In this document: in pieces, positions 53,715 through 63,229 of the stretch
How positions within the stretch are numbered: position 1 is the first letter of the stretch
How the letters are laid out: every line of letters starts with the position of its first letter
Source: Poteriospumella lacustris
Taxonomy: Eukaryota; Sar; Chrysophyceae; Chromulinales; Dinobryaceae
Direction of reading: 5' to 3'
DNA: 64,000 nucleotides
NCBI GenBank assembly: GCA_008000375.1
Contig: SMOI01000177.1
Location: 1-64,000 of the forward strand
Program-made: the position numbers and the translations under genes
Notes under the pieces: model-generated
Seen by the model: only the letters and a program-made list of their open reading frames with translations
Told to the model about the DNA's origin: nothing
Database searches by the model: none

Positions 53715-54245
53715 TGTTTTTGTCGCAGTCTCTCGCTACACACTACTGGACAATCTTCATAAGGAAAATGAATACGGTCGATTTTTTGAGGGGATATGAA
53801 GGAACACGATGGATTGTATCACATGCGTCTCGTGAAGATAGATGCATGCCTTGCTGTGCAGAAACCAGACCCGAGACGAGAAAGTGAGTGAGCGGGAATC
53901 GAACGAGCGTAAAAATGTAACGTCTCTGCTCGTCCAGCGAAACGGCGATTTGGCACTTGTCGTTTGTCCAACACCAGCACGATTTTTTAAATATGACGAC
54001 AAAATCCAAATTCCACTTTCACTTTCGCTGATGGATGACCAATGACGAATTGGAACGACGGAGGGGTCACCTTACAATCCTTGAACGACAGTATAGCCAT
54101 TCACTTCATCGCAATCCAAATCAAAGGGGTTCAAAAGAACGTCCCACTCTTTAGTATTGCACCATTTCTGTCGAGAGCAAACCAATATCTTCTCTTCGAG
54201 AATCCACAACGCGCACCTTCCATCCATATCATTGCCAACCAAATC
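53715..54245. promoter_or_regulatory. Divergent promoter region, giant gene / RAD21
   Basis: About 530 bp between divergent ATGs. The last 204 bp are open in the RAD21 frame, but kleisins begin at the MFYSQ methionine, so I treat it as 5' UTR. A weak AAAAATGTAACGTC variant of the TGAAACG box lies near 53910. Nothing else recognised. Confidence 0.3.
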
Positions 54246-56239
54246 ATGTTTTATTCCCAATATATTTTAGCAAGAAAAGGCCCACTCGGGAAGATTTGGC
54301 TTGCCGCACATTTTGAGAAGAAGTTAACGAAAAGTCAAGTCTTCGCGACTGATATCACTGAATCGGTCCAAGCTATTGTTAATCCAACAGTTCCTCTGGC
54401 ACTTCGCGTTTCTGGTCATTTAATGCTTGGTATTGTCCGGATTTACTCTGATAAAGTTCGATATTTGAGTGCTGATTGCAGAGATGCGATGACGCGAATT
54501 AATCTTGCATTCAAGGTGCAAACAAGCCGGGTTGATATCGAGGAGGGGAATAGTGGGAAAATTGATGATGCAAACTACGCACTGCTACCAATTGAAGACG
54601 ATGACCAATCACACCAGCTTGCTTATCAAAGAAAAGTGGTCAGAACTATTCCAAAGTTGGACGAATCGGAGGTGACGTCATTCTTTGCTGTTGGCGACAT
54701 TGAGCTTCTCCGAAATGATTTGTCGCGGCAGTCCATTCAATCACGTCGCTCGGTGGCCACAGTTGATACGAGAAGAAGCATTGACCACTCTAAAATCGAG
54801 GAAGATATTTTACCGGCGTTTGATGCCCAAATAGGCGACAACCTTTTCGCCGACACCAATTTTGAAATGTACGAACCCTTCGAATTGACGCAGGACATGT
54901 CAATGGACAAAGAGACAACTGCTGCACCTGCAGTGGTTGACACTGAACAGTTCGATTTCCAGCCCGTGGTTTCCACTGTTCAAAAAGTGAAGGCCAATAA
55001 ATCTAAGCGCCGAAAAGTAGAGGTAAGGTTCAAATGCGTCGGTCAGTTCCTGATTTGCGCATTCATCGCGGCGAGCGTTTACATGTGTAGATCAACGACC
55101 GTGTCGAGATTCCGGATAAGATATGGAAACAGGTAGGTTGATCAGTATTTTGTCTCAAGCGCACGCCCTTATTCCGTTTTCAACGTAGAGGTTGGCGAAT
55201 GTCGACGCTATCTTGAGACCTCCCACGAGTGTTTTGATTGCGTCTTGTGTGGAGCCGACGATTGAAGAATCATTCGATGACATCACTGGAAATATGCGTA
55301 AGAAAACTTATCCTCATCACTTTGCATCTCTTTTTGTTCATGACGCTGCCAATCTTCCTGTTGTAGAATACTGTCCCGAGCTTAGAGACCTGGTTGGTAT
55401 CTTCTCGGACTCTGCACAACAGTTGGCGCACCTGCGAATAAGGGAGGGACAATCTCAGGAAAGTCACCTGCCGGAAGTGACCCGTCGGGAAAGCGGCATT
55501 GAGGTAAGTCGTTGTACCGTGAGTTTTGTGGTGAAGTATTCCTTCTCATTCGCTTGTCTCTGCAGATGACTGACGCTGCCAGTGTCCGTGACTTCGATGT
55601 TGGTCGTCAAAGTGTCGACAATTCGCTTCTTCAGCAAAAGCGTGAAAGTTTCATGCCTGACATTTCTCAGGAATACTACACACAGTACGTTATTCTCATC
55701 ATTCAATTCCTGGGATGCTTGTGTTGTTCATTACAATGGTATCGGCATACAGGTTTGATTACGGTATGGATGACAGTGCCATGGCAAACAAATCTCGAGA
55801 GTCGACAGCTTTGGCAGTGACATCGGTAATGAAACCTCATTGGTCGTGCAATGATGTTTGCATTTATTAGCCTCCGCTCTTTCACGTTGCAGGTGGTGCG
55901 CAAGTCCTTGCTCCCTGACCAGTCCTCAGCTGCAGTTGGTGAAATTAGTGATGAGCAGAAGAGTGAACGAACGAAGGCCGTCTATTCCATCATTGAGCAA
56001 GAGCTTCAGTCAAAAGTAAGCAAATACATGTGCATCTTCTGCGTACGTTCTTTAAATGATAAATCGTCGCTTTCCCTATGCTTCAGGAGTCAGAAAGCCT
56101 TCCTTCGTTCTGCGCTGGTTGCACTAAGGCTGTCGCCGCACGATTTTTCTTAGAGCTTCTACAGTTGAAAACGTGGGGCAAAATTGAATTGACCCAGCCT
56201 GGAGCGTATGAACCGATTCATGTTGAGCTTGTTCGATGA
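54246..56239 (+). CDS. RAD21: Cohesin kleisin subunit RAD21/SCC1
   Basis: Seven exons: 54246-55022, 55091-55132, 55189-55503, 55566-55684, 55753-55825, 55893-56015 and 56087-56239. The GT-AG introns are 56-71 nt, and the product has 533 residues. The kleisin closes the SMC1-SMC3 ring and is cut by separase at anaphase. The N-terminal domain is plain (MFYSQYILARKGPLGKIWLA, then KLTKSQVFATDI, VPLALRVSGHLMLGIVRIYS and KVRYLSADC). The C-terminal winged helix that binds the SMC1 head is also present (VAARFFLELLQLKTWGKIEL, then YEPIHVEL). The middle is acidic and divergent, and the 42-nt exon 2 (INDRVEIPDKIWKQ) matches the conserved short block after the basic stretch. The meiotic paralogue REC8 is the alternative; the N-terminus favours RAD21. 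It is shorter than animal RAD21 (631 residues). Confidence 0.9.
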
Positions 56240-56483
56240 AAGACATTTCTGTGGTTTTTCTTTGTATTTACAGTTTTCGATGCTTACAAATGTGTGCTTC
56301 ACGTAGCTTTCATGCTATCCTCGTGAGCAATTTCTTTTCTCCGGAAATCGAACTGCTAACTATGCCTCCCTTCTTTGCACAGCATTCTCACTTGGATTTT
56401 GCTCTCTTATATGCCATTAGATCGAACCGAGCTTGGCGACTGAGACATTACGTCTGCCCACAACGAGTTGCGAGTGAGCACAA

Positions 56484-57486
56484 TTACTTTCTCGTATCGT
56501 CGCTGCCATTCTTCACGAATGCAGCAGCATACTCTTCGCTGACTTTGCATTGGACGCCTAGGTAGTTGACGATGTTCCCCTCTCCGTCTCTGAGCGCTGC
56601 AATAAAAAACTGATTCCAGAAAGTGCTGCCATCCTTTCTGTAGTTGAGCAAAACCACGGTGGTGTCTTCGCCCTTCTCTATTCCATGCCGTATTTTATCG
56701 ACGGAACGAGGGTCAGTATCAGGACCCTGCAAAAATCGACAATTTCTCCCCAGGACTTCTTCGAGAGAGTAGCCAGTAAGACTGAGAAATCCTTGCGAAG
56801 CATACACGATGGGGTTGTCGGGAATGGAAGGGTCAGAGATAACGAAGTTTTGCTGAGCTGTTTGAAGCGCCTTGACCAAACTATAGTCAGGGTCATCAAG
56901 AGCTCTAGTGGCCTCCTTTGGATCACTGGCGATAACAGATGGTCCCCCCGTGGCGCATTTCGATAATACTTCGTCCGCTTCTCCCTTCAAATTCTCCCGA
57001 ATCGCATTTCGCAATTTATCATTCTCTTCTTCCAGTGCGCGAACGCTTTGTTGCAAGGATTCAAGGAGGAACTTCTTGCGAACTCTCGAGCGCTTCGCAT
57101 GCTCGCGGTTTCTCTCTCTAAACAAATGGAATTCGGTCATGTTTACTCAGTCCGTCAGGTTTTCGGTACCATCACTGCTCTTACCGTCTTTCGACTTTTT
57201 GCTCTTCAGTCATAGATCGATGAGATGAACGTGGTCGTTTTCGTTTTCTACCATCATCACTGTCTCCTTGAGATCCTTCTTCATCGTCGTCGTCGAAGTC
57301 ATCCTCTTCATCTAATTCATTGCTCCCGCTGTAGGCCATCGAATTTCCATCAACGTTGGCTGACGTAGAATTTGCAAACAAGAAGTCATCAAAAATATCA
57401 ACAAGTGTTGTTGGTCCATTTCTGATTTGTTCTGAACTGGTAGGCAAGCCAAATACTGGGGGCGGGGGAAATTGCTGAGTCGCCAT
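56484..57486 (-). CDS. Aureochrome: bZIP transcription factor with C-terminal LOV photoreceptor domain
   Basis: Two exons (57486-57185 and 57117-56484) with a 67-nt intron give 311 residues. Aureochromes are blue-light-activated transcription factors of photosynthetic stramenopiles. The splice rebuilds the basic region (VERRERNREHAKRSRVRKKF, about residues 98-117), followed by a leucine zipper (LLESLQQSVRALEEENDKL). The LOV domain spans about 190-295. It has the photoactive motif GRNCRFLQG with Cys227, the flavin-contacting Asn259 and Asn269 (NYRKDGSTFWNQFF) and Gln290 (LGVQ), so it should form the light-driven flavin-cysteine adduct. The N-terminal 95 residues are Pro- then Asp/Glu-rich. It is divergent from the WW-domain gene and convergent with RAD21. 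Aureochromes target the TGACGT core and act in cell-cycle and branching control in the species studied. Confidence 0.95.
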
Positions 57487-58058
57487 TTCCGAAAGTCAAG
57501 ATACTATTTTGAAGAAGAAACTCCCTCAGCGCTTTATTGCGTATGGAAAAGAAAAACAGCAGGAGTTTGGATTCTCTATGATCTCAGATATTTCGATGAT
57601 GCGAGCTGATTGTTAAATTTTGATTGGATACCACCGCGAAGTATGCCAGGCTTTTTTTCGGTTGGGCTCGCTTCGTTGTTTGTCGACTACCCCACTCGAC
57701 TCACTTCCAGATTTCTGAAACTGCTATATGCACATAAGTTGTATCAAATATGCTGTATAAACTTCCCTTTTGGCTCTGTTTATGGCACCATTTTCCAATT
57801 CTGATTGTACAAATTAAGTAGCCAATAACGATTTACAAATGTATCTCAGCGAAAGAGATTGTACATTGTCGGTGGGAGAGACGTTGGAGCAATCGAGATT
57901 TGGGATTGACAGATTGGATTCCACCAGTTGGAACTGTATTTACCTACATAACGTCCGTCTTGTCAGTGAACAAATATTCCAATGCTCAATCCAGGGCCAG
58001 GAATCTATCATTGCATTACTTTTTCGTGGAATGCGCAAGGAAGTTTGCGACCTTGAGC
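57487..58058. promoter_or_regulatory. Divergent promoter region, aureochrome / WW-domain gene
   Basis: About 570 bp of AT-leaning sequence between two divergent genes. The rightward frame is open from about 57900, but without an ATG before 58059, so an extra 5' exon for that gene is possible here. I see no TGAAACG box and no other gene. Confidence 0.3.
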
Positions 58059-60662
58059 ATGAAGTTATCAACTTTGGTGCGGGCCATTAGCCCGTTCTCT
58101 AAAACCTCTAAACCCAAACAAGTGGAAGAAAAGAGTAACTTGTATGAGTGGAACTTGTCCAGCGTGGACCTCAAATATGCTCTGAAGTTGTTTTACAAAA
58201 AGTATAACCCGGAAAAATCGTTCATTGTGTCGGACATATTGCAAAAGTACTATGGAGAGGAACAGCTACTTTTGCGTCAGCTCCAAGAGAGATACAACCT
58301 ATCCGTTGAGGATATTCAGTCGTATCTAGACAGAGCAGTACTTGGTGGTGGAGTTGAGAGTAAACAGTTCGTTGGTTCCAGAAGAAAGTCTTCAATTGTT
58401 GATGAGAAACCGCAAGTTACCGGTGAAAAAGACAACATCGATTGGGATCTGTCCGGAGTGGATATTGTTGGTCTCTTGCAGCATATTTATGCTATTTATA
58501 ATCCTTCTCGTACCCCCAATCTAGATGTGCTTCGTCAAAAATCAGACAGTGAAATTTTGATCATCCTGAAGCAGCTGTGCAAGCGTCACAATTTGTCTCA
58601 GTCCGAGATGCATGACTATGTAGAGCAGTTTCGATCCACTTCGTTCAATCGTAGTGAAGATTCCAAAGACAAAGAGCAATTTCGTAACGAAGAGGTCGAA
58701 GAGGTTGATGGCGCCGTGGACGGTGCAGCAACTTCACCAGATGTGTTCCGGCCTCCTCCTCCCCAGCTGAAGCGAGGAAGTAGTGGGCAGCATTTATCGA
58801 TCGTGAGTGGAAGAAGAAGCAGTGTAAATGGAATGACTGCTCCAAACCCAGCGAGCTCTACTGACGACGATGGTACTCAGCGGGTTCCCGTAATGTCAAC
58901 TCGTTGGCGGCCACAATCTGATGGGAAGGTTGCGTTGATGGACGAAGTCCTTCGCCAAATGAATGATCGCCAACAGGAGCCAACTGATGAGCCTTATGAA
59001 AATTATGCGGTGGTATCGAAGCCTCCACCTCCGCCTCCTTCTCCGCCGCAAGTAAGTGTCATTCCCAATAGGCTATCGTCTCTTGTCAAAGCTTCCACGG
59101 CGGATGGAAAGAAGGTTCTGGAACTGGAGGAAACATGCCGTCATCAAAAGCTAAAAATTGATGAGCTTCAGCACATGGTTGATTTACTCCTGGAAGACAA
59201 TCGAAGGTATTCTGAGGGAGAAACACTGCGAAAGCCTCTTATGATGTCGGTGGGCACTCAAGCGGACGACCAGGGACTATCTTTTGAAGCAGAACGATTA
59301 AGAATCGATTTAGCGAATGAACGCGGTAAGCACTGTTTTCTTATGTTGGATTTGAACAGGAATCATTAAAATGGGATGGTGTTCAGGGCGTTGTGAACAA
59401 TTAATGGCGGAAATGGACAAAGCAAGAGCAGAGATCGGAAAGCTTGTAGCTCATCGGAATAGAATGAAAGACCACCTCTCTCGTGCTGACGACAGGATCG
59501 AAACTCTGCAGGGCAGATGCAAAGAGCTTCAGAAGGACCGAGAAGAGTGTCTACAGTTCATCAACGCTTTGTGTGCCACAAACCCTCCGTCGAAGGTTTT
59601 AATTGAGAATTACCTGAAAATCGTTGCAGGTAAACAGAACCATATGGATCCATTCTCGAAATACCCATTGCTTAAACCCTGCACATCTGTACAGACTCTG
59701 GGGCGATAGCCGACTTAGTGGAGCTTTTGAAAGATGAAACAGCACCGCTGTCGGACTGCTTCGACGTTTTTCTGCTGCATGAACGCTCGAGGGCTGGTGG
59801 AAAGGAAAGTGTCGATCACAGAGCTATCATGAACGTTGCTGCTGAATCTTTACATCTGACTTCTTTGTCTCGTGGGATTGAGCCACAAGAGTCGCAATCA
59901 CAATCGGCCGACAGCAGCGAAGAAAATAAAACATCAGAAGGCGCTACCATGGATCCTGCGTCGGATATCTTACAGCAGCAGTTCAATATCGCGAAAAGGA
60001 TTATTGAAACAAAGCGCTCTCAAGCACGCCTAGAAGGGAAATTGGCCGAAACGAATCTTTTACTGATGCAAACCACCAACCACTCCAACAGCACAGAGAA
60101 AGAAGATATCCCTGCCTCCAAATTCCCGAAGCAACTGAGTCGAACTTCCTCTCCGGTGTCCAATCGCAACAAGAAAACACAGCATGCGATTGCAGACAAT
60201 GACTCCATCGTCGACTGGATTGAATGCATCGATCCCAAGAGCGGTCGGAAATATTACTACAGTCCAACTTTGGGCAAAAGCACTTGGTCTCGCCCTGTGA
60301 CGTACACAGAGAAATTTGATGTGGGACACGACGATGGCCTTGTCCAGTCTCAGCGGAGAGTCACTTCGCTGAGAGATGCCAGTCCTGCTTCTATTCGCAG
60401 CACTGCGTCTGTGTCATCAGCGTCGTCATCGACCTCGCTGTTTTCACAACGTTCAAAGAATGTTCGAGCAGCCTCTCCAGCTTTGGCTGGCGATTCTGGT
60501 GATTGGATAGCAGCAATAGATCCAAAGACCAACCGAAGATATTGGTACAACAGGTATGCCATCCATCCCACATGACCACATACGGCATTGAACTCGCTGC
60601 TTGATGTTCCTAGGAAAACAAAGCTAAGTACTTGGAGGAAGCCAGCGGAATTGATTTCATAG
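58059..60662 (+). CDS. Protein with two N-terminal YNP helical modules, coiled coil and two C-terminal WW domains
   Basis: Four exons (58059-59325, 59387-59629, 59695-60553, 60614-60662) with introns of 61, 65 and 60 nt give 805 residues. Two related modules start the protein: WNLSSVDLKYALKLFYKKYN with LLRQLQERYNLS (residues 26-95), and WDLSGVDIVGLLQHIYAIYN with ILKQLCKRHNLS (126-190). A Pro/Ser-rich linker and a coiled coil follow (QLMAEMDKARAEIGKLVAHR, then HLSRADDRIETLQGRCKEL). Two WW domains end it: DWIECIDPKSGRKYYYS with STWSRP at about 676-705, and DWIAAIDPKTNRRYWYNR with LSTWRKP, the second completed only by the last splice. WW domains bind Pro-rich ligands. The start is the first in-frame ATG (MKLSTLVRAISPFS). 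I cannot name the family; a cytoskeletal or centrosomal scaffold is a guess. Confidence 0.75.
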
Positions 60663-60742
60663 CTCTGAAGAAACGATGACTTAAGAAACGAGGCTTTGAA
60701 TATGTAAATACGAAGAAGCTTGTCGGTGCTTGTGACAGGCCG

Positions 60743-61420
60743 TCATCGGGGTCGGTCTTCGTGTACAGAAAGTCTACACCGCAATACCAGATTTTGAGCG
60801 CGAAGACGCCTTAGCTGAGACACATAATTCTCTTTTGCCCTTTGCACCTCAGCTCCAATGATCGATCTCACAATTTTGGCGAGGTCTGCTGTGTTGATAT
60901 CGTCGACTTGTTTCACATCAAAGGTACCGCGTTGACTCTCAGATGCCGACTGCAACTCTTTGATCTTTCGGATCACGAGTTTATTTTCACGCCTTATACG
61001 CCTCAACTTCATCTGCAGAAGCGGCAGGAAAGGAGATCTCTCTGGGCGAGATTTTAACTCTTGTGGATCCAACGAAGGCAACGTGTTGTTGACTGGTCGT
61101 GAGGTATTAAAATCACTCGGCGAACTGGTGCTGGAAGGGGAAAAGGAATCGTCCATTAGACAATCACGCGGTGAGGCCGCATATTCTTTTGTCACCAAAC
61201 TTCGTTTCGCCCAATATTTGAAATTTCGCGACCTGCGACGAATCGGTGCTCGATCTCCCTGTGCAAACCAGACAATGGTCCCAATGAAAAGCAGAAGTGG
61301 GAAAAGCTGCATGATTTTGGTCAATGCCAGCCAAACTGTCCAACAACAACTCTTTGGTAATGATGTCAGTGTCGTCAGTACAACATCATACACCGTTTTC
61401 CGACACCATTTGCTATTCAT
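60743..61420 (-). CDS. Small membrane protein with C-terminal coiled coil, unknown
   Basis: The frame of 225 residues starts at an ATG at 61420. A long hydrophobic stretch (VWLALTKIMQLFPLLLFIGTIVWFAQ, about residues 29-55) is followed by a basic patch (RAPIRRRSRNFKYWAKR), which suggests a membrane anchor with a cytosolic C-terminus. A Ser/Pro-rich linker follows, then a helical end (LLQMKLRRIRRENKLVIRKI, then AEVQRAKENYVSQLRRLRA). A second ATG at 61312 lies just before the most hydrophobic part and could be the true start. I do not recognise a family. The stop is 80 bp from the convergent WW-domain gene. Support is moderate: the composition is coding-like and no stop interrupts it. Confidence 0.45.
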   Translation of the reverse strand: MNSKWCRKTVYDVVLTTLTSLPKSCCWTVWLALTKIMQLFPLLLFIGTIVWFAQGDRAPIRRRSRNFKYWAKRSLVTKEYAASPRDCLMDDSFSPSSTSSPSDFNTSRPVNNTLPSLDPQELKSRPERSPFLPLLQMKLRRIRRENKLVIRKIKELQSASESQRGTFDVKQVDDINTADLAKIVRSIIGAEVQRAKENYVSQLRRLRAQNLVLRCRLSVHEDRPR

Positions 61421-61794
61421 TCATTCATTCATTCGATTCATATCCCGTTTGGTTTCGGCGACTGAATTAAGTCGTCCAACTTACAGATAAACCAAAATCC
61501 GCTAACGTCAATTTAGCCTATAAACAGCTTGGTGTGGGTTGTGGGTTCGTCTCTTTCGCTCACAACAATGGAATCAAAGAAGTGTTCATAACTAACTGTC
61601 ATTTAGTGTGCTTGCTTGCTTACTTTCTGAACGTCAGTCATCTCAGAAGTGGTCGATCTTGCTGAAAATTGTTTAAAATGAAAAATCAGGGAAAATGAAG
61701 TTGAAGTTGCTTTGGCAGTTCTCCTGGTCTTGCTAATGCACAGTCCATTTCTCGACGTCTAGGTTGATCCAACTCGATGAGATCGTTGACTATG
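61421..61794. other. Non-coding AT-leaning spacer
   Basis: About 375 bp without a supported gene. It begins with a short (ATTC)n run at about 61417-61435 that also covers the start codon of the small membrane protein gene. No RNA gene or repeat was recognised beyond this. Confidence 0.3.
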
Positions 61795-62190
61795 AAGATA
61801 AATTTCATCTTCCTTGCGAGTTGTCGTGGCGTTTCTCCCTTGTGCACCAACCGTGCGTGCTGTCCATGATGCTTGATGTTTCTCCCTGCCGCATCCATCT
61901 TCCTTTCCGGAGTGCTTGCGTCCATCCTGGCGCGTCTACGTATGGTGCTTCACCGTGATGCTTCACCGTGGTGCGTCCATCGTACTAACTGTGGCACTTC
62001 TCTATGATGCTTCTCCCTATGCGCGCACAAAAAGTGGACTGCGCGGTGCGTCCATAGTGGCGCGTCCATCGTGTGGTGCTTCTTCGTGGTGCTTCGTCGT
62101 GGCGCGTCCCACTGGTAGCTGGTAGAGATTCTCCCTGGCACGTCCAGCGTTCTGTCTATAGTGCTTATTAGTGATGTTTCTCCCCGGCGC
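61795..62190. repeat. Degenerate minisatellite, unit about 13-15 bp
   Basis: On the minus strand the units read GTGAAGCATCACG, GTGAAGCACCATACG, ATGGACGCACCACG, AGAAGCACCACACG, ATGGACGCGCCACT and similar forms, over about 400 bp. Copies are imperfect in length and base. Open frames run through it on the minus strand, but the protein sense changes with each frame, so I treat it as non-coding repeat. Confidence 0.6.
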
Positions 62191-62721
62191 ATCCAGCTTC
62201 CTGTCCGAGTGCGTCCAACTTCATCCGACGGCGCGTCTGTTTCACCGCAGCTCGTGTTCTGTCTGGCTGTTTTACGTGATCTGAGGCTTAGTGCTCAGTG
62301 TTGTTTGTTTGTAGAAACGAAAAATTTAATGCAATACACTTAATTGTTACACGTGGCTGACCGATTTATGTTGAACAACTTGTGGCTGCGATGGTAGAAT
62401 ATTCGAAGAATCATTTTTCGCATTGCGGAAGCAGCTACCGCTTGTTTTCAAGCATTATACATGATTTCCGAAAAGGTTACTGATCGAACATGGAATCACG
62501 CCGATCTTGATAATCTTTATGCAGGTGCTACAAGCTCATGCCTGAACTGATGCGGGAAGCGCCTTCTCACCATGAAGTCGGTGTAACCCCTTATAGTTTC
62601 TCTCTATCTCAATAGCATCTTCGATCCAGGCTTTTTGTTTACGTATGGAAATGGTAGCAGTAGCTTGTTGTCCTACATATAACCGTACTAACCTAATCCG
62701 TCGTACTTCTTGTGGGACTAA
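62191..62721. other. Gene-free AT-rich spacer
   Basis: About 530 bp, AT-rich, between the minisatellite and a foldback. No coding sense, RNA gene or further repeat was recognised. Confidence 0.3.
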
Positions 62722-62805
62722 CAAGGGGGGGGCGGCCCTGCGGTAACGTGGGGAGGTCCATATATACTATATAGCCTCCCCACTTACCGCGGGCCTCCCC
62801 CCTTG
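62722..62805. repeat. Foldback (inverted repeat) with arms of about 32-36 bp
   Basis: The left arm (about 62722-62757) starts CAAGGGGGG and ends GTGGGGAGGT; the right arm (about 62774-62805) starts GCCTCCCCAC and ends CCCCCCTTG. The arms pair almost throughout, with a few bulged bases, around a TATATA-rich loop of about 16 bases that can itself pair in part. It is strikingly GC-rich in an AT-leaning spacer. It could be a small non-autonomous element, a strong RNA hairpin or a remnant of a rearrangement. Confidence 0.65.
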
Positions 62806-62811
62806 TATACG

Positions 62812-62972
62812 GCATCTTGCCACGCTGAATCCTTCGATCACACATCACACTGCAGATGGAGCAGCAGGAGGCCAAACGATCTTACCGAATGATGTTAGTT
62901 TGCGAGTCTTCACGCAGCATAAAATGAAGCTCAGTGTGCATTCTTTTCGTACACCTTGCTTCGTAGCTCGTC
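62812..62972 (+). pseudogene. Inverted partial copy of the SEC23 3' end
   Basis: Read on the plus strand this gives [20 protein letters not shown], then TI, DVSLRVF, QHKMKLSVHS. The intact SEC23 gene at 63230-64000 reads [20 protein letters not shown], then [23 protein letters not shown]. The similarity goes on past the lost stop codon into the 3' UTR (CTTCGTAGC). The copy is in opposite orientation, about 230 bp away, begins within about 10 bp of the foldback and carries missense changes but no frameshift. It codes only the last 45 or so residues, so it cannot work as SEC23. Confidence 0.85.
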
Positions 62973-63229
62973 TAATAGCGAGTTCGCAGACACTTAACGA
63001 TAGCTTTTGTTGTTCAGTGCACATGGATCATCGAACAGTACGGATGTTGTCGAATCTTTCCCCCACAGGTTTTAAGAAACCCTGCAGTGACAATGTGACA
63101 GATCCAAAAAATGTGGAGCTATCATCGTGCTATGAAACACAGAAAACTAACTCTGAAAGAAACGTTAAGTGACCGGAGTTCTCATATTTAGGACAACTAA
63201 GCTACGAAGCAGAACTACGCACTCTACAA

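Noticed and set aside
53885-53915. tRNA T-arm-like GTTCGATTCCC on the minus strand
   Set aside because: The stems do not pair and no other tRNA arms fit around it.
54042-54245. 68-codon in-frame extension upstream of RAD21
   Set aside because: Kleisins start at the MFYSQ methionine; the extension has no conserved sense.
61686-61925. 79-codon minus frame with an ankyrin-like GETPRQLARK stretch
   Set aside because: It runs into the degenerate minisatellite and only one repeat-like motif is present; chance sense in a repeat is more likely.
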